From contig RSEE01000074.1 of NCBI GenBank assembly GCA_003971905.1, positions 124,001 through 188,000 of the forward strand: 64,000 nucleotides of DNA, given 5' to 3'. The DNA comes from Moniliella sp. 'wahieum' (taxonomy: Eukaryota > Basidiomycota > Moniliellomycetes > Moniliellales > Moniliellaceae). Below the pieces are notes generated by a model. That model saw only the letters and a list, made by a program, of their open reading frames with translations. It did not search any database and was not told the DNA's origin. Of the stretch, positions 42,135 through 53,334 are shown in pieces. Every line of letters starts with the position of its first letter. The first letter of the stretch is position 1. A program made the translations under genes and the position numbers.

Positions 42135-44749
42135 TTACAGAGAGGCCAATGCCCACCGACGAGAGGGATGAAGAGCGACGCGTTCAATGTGGCCGAGCTC
42201 GACTTCATTTCCCACATCCTCCTCGCCGCGTTCTGCATAGGACAGCTCCTTGTAGTGGTGCCAATTGGCTTTTCTGGTCGGTTGGAACCGGTGTAGATCT
42301 CGCAGCGCCTCGAGTTCCTCGTGAGCTCGGGCCTGGGCCTCATCTGCAGCGATGGCAACTTCCTGCTTGGCAGCATCGGTACGAGCGGCGATAGTGTCAA
42401 GCACCTCTGTCATGCCGGCCTGATGATTGTCTGGTTTGCCCAGGTTTTGAATTCCTTGAACGAGGCGAGGGTAGGTCTGCTGCATTTTTCGATTTTGTTT
42501 TCGCAACGCTTTGAGCGCAAGGCGTTTTTGTTCGAGCTGGGCTGAACGTTCTGCGTCGTAGACTCGCCCTACAGACCCAATCTTCCTGCCGTTTCAAAGC
42601 AACCAAAAGAATGAGAAGGCAGGCGTGGATAGCGAGGTAGTGGATCGTCTGCCAGATCCTTGATGGGCAAAAGAACAAAGATAATTGCAACCACGATGCG
42701 GGAGAGAATTCGGGTGTGCCGTGAGAGTAAAGGGGTTCCCCATTGGTCCAGAGAGGAGTGAATGGCACCTAAGAGCGCGATGCACAACAGAGAGACGGCG
42801 AGAGCGCCCGAATAATACCAGGTCACCCCTTGCGGGACGGTCCGGTTGGGGATGAGCTGAGTCAGCGTGGAGCTCATCACGATCAAGGAGACGGCCAATC
42901 TGGGTAGGATCGAGTCAATCGAGTACAGTTAGTCTTACAGTTGAACCAATAACCAAATTGAGAGACGGTGAGAAACGTACGGGAAGTGGATAGTGGTGTA
43001 CAAGGTGGATGTGAAGTAATGTCGTCTCAAGCGTGAACAAAAGTGCGGGTGGCATCGGCGTCAAAGTAGACGAAGCAAAGGAAAAAGGAAACGATAACCG
43101 CAAGGCAGGCTCGTCCAAACCTTCGGTTCCACCGCAGCTTCGTGGCCACCGTCGAAAAAGCCGTGGTAGGTGGTGTTCATGATTACCTCGCCCGTGATGA
43201 CCAAAATGAGAAGCGTCAAGCGTTCCATAATATGCTCAATGTTGATGGCTGGAATGTAGAATGTTCGTTCCCGCTTGCTGCCCCAATGGTGGAGTGCTTT
43301 TTGACCGAAGATGATAAGATATCGCACATTGATGTCAACCATAAAGCCAACAAGACACATGGCCATCACAGCTTTGGTATTAGTAGTGAAGAGAAGCGGG
43401 AGGAAGAATGAGGAGGTATAGACAGTGATCAACTGGGTCCACGTTTTAGCATTTAAGAAGCGCAGCAGATCAGAGAGGAAAGGCGCGTACTGATTGGAGC
43501 CAGAGGGCAAACCTAAAGTTGCGCAGTTGACACCCCCAAGCAAAGAGAAGGATGACCTTGAATAACCGGGAGACCAACCAAAACGACATGGCGGCTTGAA
43601 TGGACGTGTGCCATCCTTCGTTGAAATAATAGGGTCCAATGAGATGAGCATGGAGGTCCAGCTTGATATCTTCTTCTGGCGCCCCTCTTCTGCAAGCAAC
43701 ACTCTTCTTCCCAAGCCCATGACGGCACGTTTGACCGTGCGGACAGCCTCCTCTACCCCTTCCGTTGCTTCGTTAGGAAAATGACCAATGTGCAAGTCAC
43801 GCACATTGGAGATGTAGGCAATGATCATCATCATCATGAACAGTAGAACGCCACGCTGGTATATATCGTCCGTGCCAAATTGGTTGACAATCTTTTGTTG
43901 GTCCAGCCAAATGACCCAGGCGAGATAGATCTCAAACGTCAGCAGTGCGACCGTCCATGCAGAGGGTGTCGATTCGGCCAAGTTTTCAGCTGCTGCATGG
44001 GCCAAGCCAGCAAAAACAAGATCAAAAACGAGTTCAAATCGAGACGTCTCGCGCTCATGGACCTCTCCGTAGTAACTGTTGGCCACTTGGGAGTTAGGCA
44101 TCTTCTCGTATATAAACGCCTAGGCGGGGTGAGAGGGACGTACTATCGGCCATGGATCCACTGACGGATGATGGGAGGTTTGACCAAATGACGCCAGGTG
44201 AGGGGGATATGAGGTCCCATGGGCGCAACATATTTGTCCGTCTTACCGGTGTGGACAAAGTCGAAAATGTGTTCCATCTTCACCTCCTCGGCGGTGAGTT
44301 TGGACGGGATGGGATGGAGGCCATTGGCATCTGAGCTGGCACCTTTCTCCTCCTGGGGCGAGGAGTCATCCAATGGTGTGTTACTACTACCCACTCCCTC
44401 TTCCTGCTGGAGGGGAGCATTGGGGCTAGCGGGGCTGCTGGCATCATGTTGCTCCAGCTCGGTCACGAGCGGGTTCTGGGGGCTGGAAGTGTGGTGGCGG
44501 TGAAAGCCAAAGAGGCGTTCCTCGTCTTCAGAGTCTGAGTCGGAAGAGGAAGAGGAAGAAGAAGAGAACTGTCGATAGGGTTGAGAACATGTCCGATGGC
44601 CCGCGCATTACGGCGGACCGAGGCGCGCAAATGAGGCCACCTCCGGGTGAGAAGGCGTGTGCAACAGAGGATTTTGAGCATCAGTCTGACCAGGTGGGTG
44701 GTGGTGCTGGCGTAGACACGGGAGGCTGCTGAACCTCAGGGTCGGACAT
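42135..44749 (-). CDS. LtrA-family (low temperature requirement A) multi-pass membrane protein
   Basis: Polytopic membrane protein of the LtrA family, described first in bacteria and common in fungi; transport or other role unknown. The ATG at 44749 gives MSDPEVQQPPVSTPAPPP, a long disordered N-terminus with a Ser/acidic run (SDSDSEDEERLFGFHRHH) and HIFDFVHTGKTDKYVAP. A 68-bp intron (44076-44143) leads to the family hallmark YYGEVHERETSRFELVFDLV. Hydrophobic helices follow (SAWTVALLTFEIYLAWVIWL, GVLLFMMMMIIAYISNV). A second intron at 42900-42980 joins FTSTLYTTIHFP to LAVSLIVMSS. Later helices are LAVSLLCIALLGAIH and VVAIIFVLLPI. The C-terminus is a charged, probably coiled-coil tail (DAAKQEVAIAADEAQARAHE) ending RRWALASL. 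Frame changes occur near 44580-44690, 43640, 43120-43030 and 42560. Confidence 0.85.
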
Positions 44750-45542
44750 GGCGATGGTGGTGGCAGCGGAAGTGCAGGCTATACCACCGGAAGGCATGAC
44801 ATGGAGGGTGTGCGTTGCATCGTGCCAGGGGCACAGGACAACGGCAGGCTTGGCAGCGCCACATCTGCATTATTGGAGAAAAAGCGCCAATGGGGGGGGA
44901 GTGTTCCGGTGCAGGACAGGGACCGGAAGACGATAGGTGAGAACAGCAAAGCTTATATATTGCCAGTCGCCCCTCCGGCGGGCCTTGCCCCGCCACCCGC
45001 GAGTCGCGCCAAGCCTTCACAATTTCAGAAGCAACTGTGATGTACTGATGCACTGCTGGGGCCTGCTGTTGATCGAGATATCCGACGAGGGAGATGAGGC
45101 ATCCCTTGGCATCCTGTTGACGCATGTTGGTGGTCGAGTCGCCACATGAACGCCCCACTAGTACCGCCCGCTTGGGGGTTAGCAGTCTGTAGTACTGAGA
45201 CTCAGTACCAACAGTCAGTAGTATTACTCTACTGTGTGTGGGTACACTACTATTAGGGGTTCTGCCTGCGCGGCGTTGAGACATTGGGTCCCACCAGACA
45301 CTAGCGCTTCTCACGATCTCATGCTAAGGGGTGTCTGCAAGCCACCCCCACCGTGTCAGCCTAGAGCTGGCGTGCACTTGCGAACATGCATGTGGACGAG
45401 GAACCGGTCACTGGTAGGCCAGAACCACATTGGATCCACTGTGGAAAATAGACAGATGTATTGCCCGTTGCTTGGAGGTATTATACTTTTTGGCGGAGCA
45501 GGCGGAGGAACAGCTTCAAGGTTCAGCCTGAGCTTCAGCGGT
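44750..45542. other. Intergenic region with GTACTGAG inverted repeat
   Basis: Between the LtrA-family start and the CWH43 end. GTACTGAGACTCAGTAC at 45191-45207 is an 8-bp perfect inverted repeat around one base, flanked by further CAGTAGTA words to 45230. A minus-strand frame of 190 codons (44736-45314) is open but matches nothing and overlaps the LtrA start; I leave it out. Confidence 0.5.
45191..45207 (+). repeat. GTACTGAG-A-CTCAGTAC inverted repeat
   Basis: Near-perfect palindrome of the CTCAGTACTCA word group (other members at 35-48, 4019-4045 and 25170-25184). Confidence 0.8.
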
Positions 45543-48500
45543 TTAGCCGTGATAGGGAGGTGGATAGTCGAGCAGACGCTGGTTTGGGGCAGCGTAATAG
45601 CTGGGCAAGTAGTCAGGGAAGTACATGTGCTGCCCATAGACCATGGCAGTAGGGGCATAGAGATCTCGGTAGTAGAGCATGGGCGTGGGCCAGCCCGCCT
45701 CGCCGACCCGGATCGTGCGGGACTCGGTGTTGGGATCGATGCGCATTCCCACGGGTGGGATCCGCACCTTGGCCGATTGCAGCTCGGTGTCAGAGACAGT
45801 ATAACGGGAGATGCGTGCAGAAGCCACTCGTTCCACTCCACGGTAGAAGATGTACTGACACCACCGGTCATCATCCGCCGGGTCCACATCGAGCATCTTG
45901 CCCTCGTCCACCAGGATGCCATAGGGGGAGGGCCGAGGTGCATGTGGCTCGGTCACCAAGTAGCCCAAGAAGACAGTTGGGTGGGGGAAAGCGGCCGCCA
46001 AATGGGTGGCAATGGCTGTACTCTGCAGTTCCCGATCCAGCGCATCTTCTTCCTGTCCATTGTGCGACACCCACACCATCGTCTCCACCCCGTACACGTC
46101 GAGCCAGGCTTCGATCGCGGGTGCAAGTTCGCCGCCCTGCGGCGATGGGAGCAGATGGTGGGTTGAATTGATAATGGGGAAGCGAGAAAGAAGGATGGCA
46201 CCCCATGTGTGTTTTTGTGGTCCAGGGCCCATATCAGCATACACACCCAATCGGTAAGAGAGCCATTGGGTCAAGCTGTTTCTAGTTAGACTGATGCCCC
46301 GCCACGAACAAGAAAAGGCTATAAAAGGGAGGACATACTCGCGATTACCATAAACGACACGTTGCAAGTCCGTTTCGAGCAGACCCACCACATCAAGCCT
46401 TGTGTGGAGATAGAGGTCACTAAGACGGGTGCCAGACTCCCACATTTCTTGGTCCAGACCAAAATGAACCGTGTGGATGCCAACAGTCATGACTCGGTGG
46501 TGAGTTTGAGCCGCATCAGGGGGTTGAATGATGGGTTTGTGCCAAATTGGGACGGGAAGACTCAGAAGGGATATCAGCACCACCAAGAGCGTCAGAACCT
46601 TCCCTGCAGCAGATTTGGCCTTGAGGGAAGGTGTTTGCCTCTCCGGCGAAGGCGCGCGATCTGTTTTTTCCGCCGGCGTGGGCTCTTGTTTGCCTGTAGC
46701 TGCGGGTTCGATCTCGGATCTAGATGAAGGCAAGGCCACAGCGGCCGCCAAGAAAGCTTGAGAGATGATGATCATCATCCCCGACCGTTCCCGGAAGAAG
46801 GGGCCAATGACAGGAACGAAGGCATAGGCGACCGTCAATACCTGGAAGAAAGTGATTAGCGCCGACGCGAACCACATGGCAGCGGCAGAAGCAAATCCTT
46901 GACCCGCCATACACAGCAAACGTGCACGATCACTCTTGGGAGGCAGAGGGGCACTAGCAGCAGGGCAGGAAAGGCGGCCCAGTTATCAACCCAGTAAACC
47001 CAAAGAAGTGCTGAAGTCGCAACGGCCGTTATCGAGAGAGAGGTGAACCGGGAAATAGGGCGCGACGAAAGGAAGATCCCAATAGCGAAGGCAATCAGAA
47101 CAATCCACCCATGCTTCAATGGTTCTGGTCCATTGATTGGGTACCCGGTCCAAGTCCAGGAGATGAGTGTCCCAGCGTCCGAAAGGTACATGGGAAGCGT
47201 GTAGAGGGCTACTGCCGAGCCAAGGATCCCGACAAGACGATATGGCCCTTTTCCCATGAACTGCACCTCTGGCTGGGACAGCGCCTCGGAGGCCTCAACA
47301 GAAGCATCGTGTAAAGTGTTTCCAGGCCTCGACACTCGTTCAGCGAAAGCGAGCAGAGCGACAACGAGACCAAGACGGTTCCATCCCGCATGAGGTCCAT
47401 TTCCGGTGCCTTCTCCATTGTTCATGCCCAAGTTAAGCATATCAGGAACGATGCCCATCGGGTTGCCTTCGTGCGGGCTGGCTGGGCGCATAAAGGGCGC
47501 AAGGGGGTGATTGCCAAAGCATGCGTACTTGGCCAACATGGTCAAGAGCAGTCCCAACAAAAATCGCACCAGTTGGCTGCGCACGGCTTGGGGGTGAGCA
47601 AGGGCGGCATGCCCCCACTCTAAGTGTAGCCGAACTGCTGCCGCACCAGCAGCCAATGTGACCAAGCAGAGTCTGCCATGGGGACTTTGGACCCCCAAGA
47701 AGCCAGGGCAGGAGTTCCAACAAGTGGAGCAAAAGGAATCGAGCCGAGGCATGGGTGGGTCCCTTGAGTCCCCTCAGCGGGGCGCCAATCAAGTCGATGC
47801 GTACCTTTCCTTGGGAGAAAAAGAGATTGCGCAGGAACGGGAGACAGAGCAGGACCAAGACCAAAATTGGAAAAGTACCACCATTTCTTCCCCCCAGCAG
47901 CGAGGTTGTAGACCGAGAAGTAAAACAGCACTGGAAAAACGTTGGTCGTACTGGTCCAAAAGAGGAATTGCCAATAGACATCAGAAAGGAGAGCGAGGTA
48001 GGTACGCCAAGCCGGGACCGGTTCAGCCACCGGCCACTCCCCCCCTGACGCCTCCTCCGCGGGCAAATGCGCCGCAACACTCGTCACTCTCGTTTTCAGA
48101 GTGCTTCTGCTCGCTGGACGCAACGAGAAGCTCAGTTGCAGCGTCGGACGTAGCCAAGGTGAAACGTAATATGACGCAAGTCGAATCCCGAGGCGGCGTC
48201 GAAGGCAATGTCGGTCAGGATCAGGCCCCATTCAAAACAAATAGATGGAGTACATGCCAGGCACCTCAAGAACCTTGTGTTGATAGAAAAAGTACACCAT
48301 AAACGGAGTGCAGCAAAGAAGCCGATGCACGAAAGGGCCCGCATGCGCCATCCAGTCATGCCCTTGCGAGGGATTAGCCCGTCCGGCAGCTGGGTCAAGC
48401 AGATACCCATCCAAGGCACAGTCAATGCAATGTAGGCACCCATGGCAATGTCGTGCACGTCATGGTCGTCGGAGCTGGTGATGTACACCCATCCACCGCA

Positions 48501-48870
48501 GGAGATGGTGCGCAGCGTACCAACCACGAGCACGATCCAGGCAGCGCGACGTGAGCGCCTATCGGATGGGGCTGGAGCGCGATGACAAGCGCGCAGAGAC
48601 CGACCAGCAGGAAGCCGGGCCACTGGTCATGGCGATGAAAATCTGGAAAACGTTGCGCTCTGGGTACCAGTCGCCAATCGTGGCACTCACGCTGGGCCAC
48701 CACTCGTCGGGGTAGGCGGCCACTCCGTTCTTGACCACCTTGTGGTAGTGCAGGGCCAAGGCGAGCAGGAGGGCTACAAGGAAGCCCAAGCCGCCCAGGA
48801 GGGTGTGGGCCATGCTCACGACGCTGGCGCGGGCGGACCAGAGCGGGCGCTCGCCAGCGTAGGTCGCCAT
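45543..48870 (-). CDS. CWH43: CWH43 (PGAP2IP-like), GPI-anchor lipid remodelling protein
   Basis: Membrane protein that swaps the lipid of GPI anchors for ceramide; in yeast it sits in the ER and plasma membrane. The N-terminal half is the Frag1/DRAM/Sfk1-type domain: MATYAGERPLWSARASVV (start 48870), then TLLGGLGFLVALLLALALHY and TIGDWYPERNVFQIFIAM. Middle helices include VYWQFLFWTSTTNVFPVLFY and, at about 46900-46800, ITFFQVLTVAYAFVPV. The C-terminal half is the endonuclease/exonuclease/phosphatase-like domain: GIHTVHFGLDQEMWES, LHTRLDVVGLLETDLQRVVY, and, across a 63-bp intron (46276-46338), YGNRD to LTQWLSYRLGVYADMGP. The HTWGAILLSRFPI block follows. Ends NQRLLDYPPPYHG. Several frame changes occur between 48550 and 46900; the EEP half is almost entirely in one frame. 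About 1,000 codons, as in yeast (953). Confidence 0.88.
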
Positions 48871-49445
48871 GCGGAACACTGCAGAGGACGGAGGGCCGGG
48901 AGATGGACGGAAGGAGGTGCGGATGCAACCGGAAGAAGAGAGGCCCGAACCCGAAGAGGCGACGACAAGCTCGTGCTCGGCCTCTGGGCTTGAATATCCT
49001 GAATCTTTTGAATGAGCGCTTTTGAGCACTGCTCCACCGTCGCACACTGCCCGCGTGCTGAACGCGCATACCAGGCACTGGGGGCTTGCATGCACGGCGT
49101 TCCTATTGTCGCACGTCGATCCAAACAATGCATCAGTGTGATGCACTGTCACACGTCACGCTTCACTAGTCACTAGTCACTAGCTTTGCTGGAGCTAGTC
49201 ACTCTCATCTCGCCACTAGCCACTAGCACTCGCACCGGGTCTTCCTCGACTGGCTCCCCCTCCCTTGGCGTTGGCCACCAAGTACATACGCATGGCATCA
49301 CACGCGCAACGGTGCCACCGCCACCTATCCCCATCCCCATCATAATCACCATCACCGTCGCCATCCTCGGATCCTGGGCACAAGTTTCACATTTCACGGG
49401 AGCCACCCCTGCACCACCCATCCGGCCATCACACATCACGCGTCT
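48871..49445. other. Intergenic region upstream of CWH43 with CACTAGT array
   Basis: No gene was seen. CACTAGTCACTAGTCACTAG (49163-49182) and related CTAGCCACTAGCACT words (to 49230) are present. The second half reads CCATCCCCATCATAATCACC-type low complexity. Confidence 0.5.
49163..49230 (+). repeat. CACTAGT tandem array
   Basis: Three perfect CACTAGT heptamers followed by diverged copies with AGCTAGTCACT and CACTAGCCACTAG. Confidence 0.85.
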
Positions 49446-50743
49446 TCAAGCCTCACGCTGGGTACTCCACCGCGCTCCAGCAGCGCGCGCCGCGGTCCGC
49501 GTCCCAGCCCAAGCGCGCAAGAACCGCAAGCCCGCCGGGTTGTTGTATTCGGTCGAAGCGAGCAAGCAGGCCGGGTGGACCGCGACCTCGGAGCCGAGGG
49601 CTGGAACAGGGATGGCCAAAGCTTCCAGTGTCGGAGCAAGGGCGGCCCAGTGTCGAGCGGCATAGAGAGCGACGAGATCATGGCCTACCTGTTGCTTGCC
49701 TTGCCCACGGCGGTGAGTGGGGGTGACATGCAAGGAGGCCAGTGTGAGGGCCGAGTGAGTTGCTACCCATGCTACTGGCCCTTCGTCCCTCAAGCAGGCA
49801 GAGAGACGGGCGGCGGTACGTAGGTAACTAAGTGGGAAGCCGATGTGGTTCTCCCCCTGTACTTGAACCAGGTCCTTGGGCTTCAGGCAGTCGGCCACCA
49901 GACTATTCAGTGTCCCGTCCCGCCGGCTCTGTTCGTACACCTCCACGTCCGACAGTGCGGGCGGTCGATGAAACAAGAGACAAGAGGAGCGGTACACCGA
50001 TCGGAGCCCAAGGGAGGGAAGGTTCATTGCCTCCCGTTCGACCAACCCACTCACCCCATGGAGATGCAGCGTGCCGCCTCCCACCCGGCGGAACAAAGGC
50101 GGAAGAAGCTCGGCCAAAATCCACTCAATGGCGCGTTTGGTCTCTCTTGCGCAATGGGCCAGGTGAGGGTCATTGGATGCTCCTAGCTCGGCCAGCGTAG
50201 GCCCTCCCACCACTTTCTCTTCCTCGCCCGGAGCGAAGTGATGCGGCTCGAATGTGGGGTCCAACCCTTGGAATGTGGTAGGGGTATGGTAGCATGCCCA
50301 CACCCATGTTGGCCCAGAAGAGACTCGCTGCTCATCCACACATTGACAACGCCAACCGACGCCGCATCGGCATCTCCATCCCGTGTTTCGGGATTGAAGT
50401 AGATCATGCCCCAAAACGGTTCGTCCTCTATTTTGTCGTGCAGCTGCGGTTGCGCTGCGCCATCGGACAGGAGATGGGGAGGGACTTGTCCGAAAGCGAG
50501 CCGGATCACTTGATCATCGGGCCAGGTGGGGACCGGATGATCCGTCTTGGCAAGGGGGCGGTGGAGGTCAGGCCATGCAGCCAGGTTGGTAACGTCCTGG
50601 GGGATAGCACGGTCGAACACGGCGGTAGTGAGAAGTAAATTGCGGAAGAGCTGAGAGCCTACATCTTGGGTCAAGTGGGCGACAAGGCGGTTAAAGTCCA
50701 GCTGGACTAGGGGGCGGGTGGGGAATGCTGGGTAAGTGGTCAT
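49446..50743 (-). CDS. Probable GNAT-family N-acetyltransferase
   Basis: Tentative. The C-terminal half has the layout of a GNAT fold with the acetyl-CoA loop: GPVAWVATHSALTLASLHV, then TPTHRRGQG and VGHDLVALYAARHWAAL, similar to FR47/GLYAT-like enzymes in which a beta strand runs into R-x-x-G-x-G. The N-terminal half, MTTYPAFPTRPLVQLDFN (start 50743; an in-frame ATG also lies at 50773), through QLFRNLLLTTAVFDRAIP and HPVPTWPDDQVIRLAFG to WGMIYFNPETRDGDAD, is in another frame and resembles nothing I can name. A middle block reads EVYEQSRRDGTLNSLVADC. Stop at 49446. One main frame change lies near 50310. Substrate unknown. The alternative is a fungus-specific protein of unknown function. Confidence 0.5.
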
Positions 50744-51186
50744 GGTGAGGTGTATGGGGACGCCGAATGGCATCCGGTTCAGTCACTAGATTGATTTAGT
50801 GACTCCTTCAGGCTGGCACAGCTGCCACGCCAATTTCTATCTCGAAAGGCGCTGAAATAAAGAAGACCTTTGAAATAGTTATGTCTCCAGCTTCCACTCT
50901 CCGAAGACATCCAATGAAACCCCAGTGGAGCTGTCCTCGCACCCTTCGCATTGGTCCGTCTGGGCATTCCCTCAGGCCTCAGGCCCTGAAGCCCTCATCC
51001 TCATCCCTCATCCCTCAACCTCTCTCACTTATTGCACTGACCACCACACCCGTGACGCTCCTATACTCGCTCTTTGCTCGCAAACAGAGGGACAGCGGCG
51101 CCCATCCAACCGACGCAGGAGAGTGCCATGCTAAAACAAACACAGACGCGGCGTGGCAAAGCGACGTTACGAACTTACTCGCACCT
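50744..51186. other. Spacer between GNAT-like gene and ABM-domain gene
   Basis: No gene was seen in about 440 bases between two minus-strand genes. It must hold the promoter of the GNAT-like gene; no TATA box is obvious. Confidence 0.5.
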
Positions 51187-51674
51187 TTAGGCAACGGGCG
51201 TAAGGAAGACAACCGTCGAGTGGCCGTCCTGGATGTAAGGAGTGACGACACGGTTGAACTCCTTGCCGTGCTCGGTAGCCATGTGGGCCTTGAAGGCATC
51301 GTCGCTGTTCACACGTTCGCATGTCAGCCGTACTGCTGGGTTCGATTTCGCAGCGTGCCTGCCTGGCCTTGCGTGCCCCGGGCACATGTATTGTGTAGAG
51401 GCCAAGCGGGAAAGAAAGAGACATCGAGCACCAGGAGAAGATTCAAGCAAGGCTGACGCGGCTGTGGGGAGGGGGCGGAGGGGAGCGGCGTACTCAGCGT
51501 AAGTCTCTCGACGTGGAACTCGTCTGGGCTGTCAGCCTTGGTGTAGACGACGAAGCGGACGTTGCCAGGCTCGTTGGCGCGGATGGTCTTAGCCAGGTTG
51601 GAGAGCAGCTCGGCGACCTTGGCGCGCTGGCCGGGGAGCGCGGTCATGGTAGCGTACAGAACCTTGGCGGGCAT
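51187..51674 (-). CDS. Small antibiotic biosynthesis monooxygenase (ABM)-domain protein
   Basis: A small alpha/beta-barrel protein of the YgiN/quinol monooxygenase type; dimeric relatives oxidise quinols without a cofactor. The ATG at 51674 gives MPAKVLYATMTALPGQRAKV, a typical ABM first strand and helix, then LLSNLAKTIRANEPGNV and FVVYTKADSPDEFHV. A 189-bp intron (51305-51493), long for this window, separates ETYAD from DDAFKAHMATEHGKEFN; joining requires one extra base near 51510. The end is HSTVVFLTPVA. About 100 codons, normal for the family. TATA-like TTTATATA lies about 75 bases upstream. Confidence 0.85.
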
Positions 51675-51744
51675 GGCGGTATGGGTGGGTAGGTGCAAGT
51701 GGCGGTGGAGAGGAGAGAGCTGGCAGAGGCGTGAAGGTGCAGGG

Positions 51745-51754
51745 GTATATAAAC
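51745..51754 (-). promoter_or_regulatory. TATA box of the ABM-domain gene
   Basis: TTTATATACC on the minus strand, about 75 bases before the start codon at 51674. Confidence 0.5.
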
Positions 51755-52194
51755 ACCAGCTGACCCGTGCTCTGGCCCACGCGCTGAGCCGAACATGAGG
51801 GGGACGGGAACGTTTGAAATGGTGTGGCACCCCGCCCAGTTGGCTCACCCCCACTCGCCTGGGCCGGGCACGCAGGGCTCAGCCTGGGACTGGGAGCTGA
51901 GGCACAGCTGGCTCAGCGGCTCAGCCCACAGTGGGACCGAGCACATTGCGTCTCAGTCTCACCCGCCGAACTTGCGCTGCTCTGGAGCACATCCGTCGTC
52001 AAATTCGTCGATGAGGTCGACGGGCGTCAGTACCGCCAGTCGTCATGCATCAGCTGACGCCCTGAAGCGGTGATTCGGATCGGGCATGGCGTGCGTTCTT
52101 GATGTTACGTCATTAACATTTCATTCCAGGGCGCCCAAACCGCGTGAGTTCCGTCGCGTCGGAGTAAGCCATGCCACTTCGACGTCTTCAACTT

Positions 52195-52264
52195 CAAAAC
52201 GGTTGAAGCTTCCTTGAAGCTAGCTTGAAGCTAGGTTCAAGCTTCAAGCTTCAAGCTTCAAGCC
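52195..52264 (+). repeat. CTTGAAGC and CTTCAAG array, both orientations
   Basis: Starts GGTTGAAGCTTCCTTGAAGC, passes through TAGCTTGAAGCTAGGTTC and ends in three perfect CTTCAAG heptamers. The array holds inverted halves and could form a hairpin. Confidence 0.85.
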
Positions 52265-53145
52265 TCCTCGAGCTTCATTCTAGGCTAAGCAATCTGGACT
52301 CCCACTCTCAGCGCTGCTCAGCCCTCCCTCAGGTCTCAGCCCCCCTGGCCCTAAATAAGGCCACAGTATGCGTCGGGGACGGTGGACATCAAGGCAAAGG
52401 CAGGGCCCCGAGACTGCGTGGCGTGGAACTGGGACTGTGGCTGCAACGCGATATTATGAAGTAGGGAGAAGGAGCACTCATATTTTTGACGGTCTGCCGA
52501 CGTTCGTCCAGCTTCAACAGCTCCACTCTTGTTCGGGTCTCAGATCCACCTATCTCGGAGAAACCCCAGCACCGTATTGAATACGGAGAGGGCAGAGATG
52601 GTTGGATTGGACCGAGTCGACCATGCCTGGGATCAAGCATGTGCGCTTTAAAGAGCTTTCATTGGAGGTGCTTAGGTTGTGAGCAAAAAGTGGTCGTGGG
52701 GGCCCCGCTGCGTCAAGCTATCTTCCGACGATCCACAATAACTGTTTAACGTTCAGGCTGAACCCTGAGGTCAGGCCCGAGCGCCCGAGCATGAGCCCCT
52801 CCGAGATGTAACAACACATGTGAATCATCGATCAGCCCTCAGAACACCTCAGGGGAAGTTGGATACATACACGCGTAACAGGGGTACTGGCCCATGGAGG
52901 AGATCAGGCGAGCCGAAGTAGATGGAGGTTATATAACAAGCGGGACAAGGAGGGTGGTTGGCGCTCTGCTACCTGAAACGGCATTACCTCGATCGCAGCT
53001 GGTCGATCTTGATATGGAACCACAAGAGCAAGGGTCAGAACGGGACAGATAGAGGCAAGTAAACGGTCGATGAACATGATGAGGTCAACAGCCCACGACA
53101 GATGTGGTGCTGGGAACAGGAAAGCGAAGCAAGAGCAACGTGAGC

Positions 53146-53177
53146 GACGTGACTAGTAACTAGTGACTAGTGACTAG
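53146..53177 (+). repeat. GTGACTAGT tandem word
   Basis: CGTGACTAGTAACTAGTGAC followed by two further units. Four units of ACTAGTGACTAGT type. Confidence 0.85.
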
Positions 53178-53219
53178 CTCCGAGTCTCAAGTGCTACTGA
53201 ACGAATATACATCCTTGAT

Positions 53220-53235
53220 GGGGGGGGGGGGGGGG
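53220..53235 (+). repeat. Poly-G tract, 16 bases
   Basis: Sixteen consecutive G about 100 bases beyond the end of the PPS1-type gene. Confidence 0.9.
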
Positions 53236-53334
53236 CATATGTGGGGCATGAAACATGAAAAGCTTGAAGATTCAACGCAGAGCCGAAAGCGTAGGACGGG
53301 GCATGAGAGGAAAACGAAAGAGGGATGTATGGGG

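Larger units (their letters stand above)
51675..53334. other. 1.7-kb intergenic region rich in CTTCAAG words and a G16 tract
   Basis: No gene was recognised. Contents: CTGAGC/GCTCAG patches (51875-51935, 52305-52345), a long CTTGAAGC/CTTCAAG array (52195-52264), AACGTTCAGGCTGAAC (52747-52762), ACTAGTAACTAGTGACTAGTG (53152-53172) and G16 (53220-53235). Confidence 0.5.

Noticed and set aside
44736-45314. 192-codon minus-strand open frame
   Set aside because: Overlaps the N-terminus of the LtrA-family gene in another frame and resembles no family; most likely promoter DNA.
45543-48870. Two separate genes (a Frag1/DRAM-type membrane protein and a nuclease-like protein)
   Set aside because: CWH43 in fungi is one protein with exactly these two halves in this order, and no promoter-size gap separates them.
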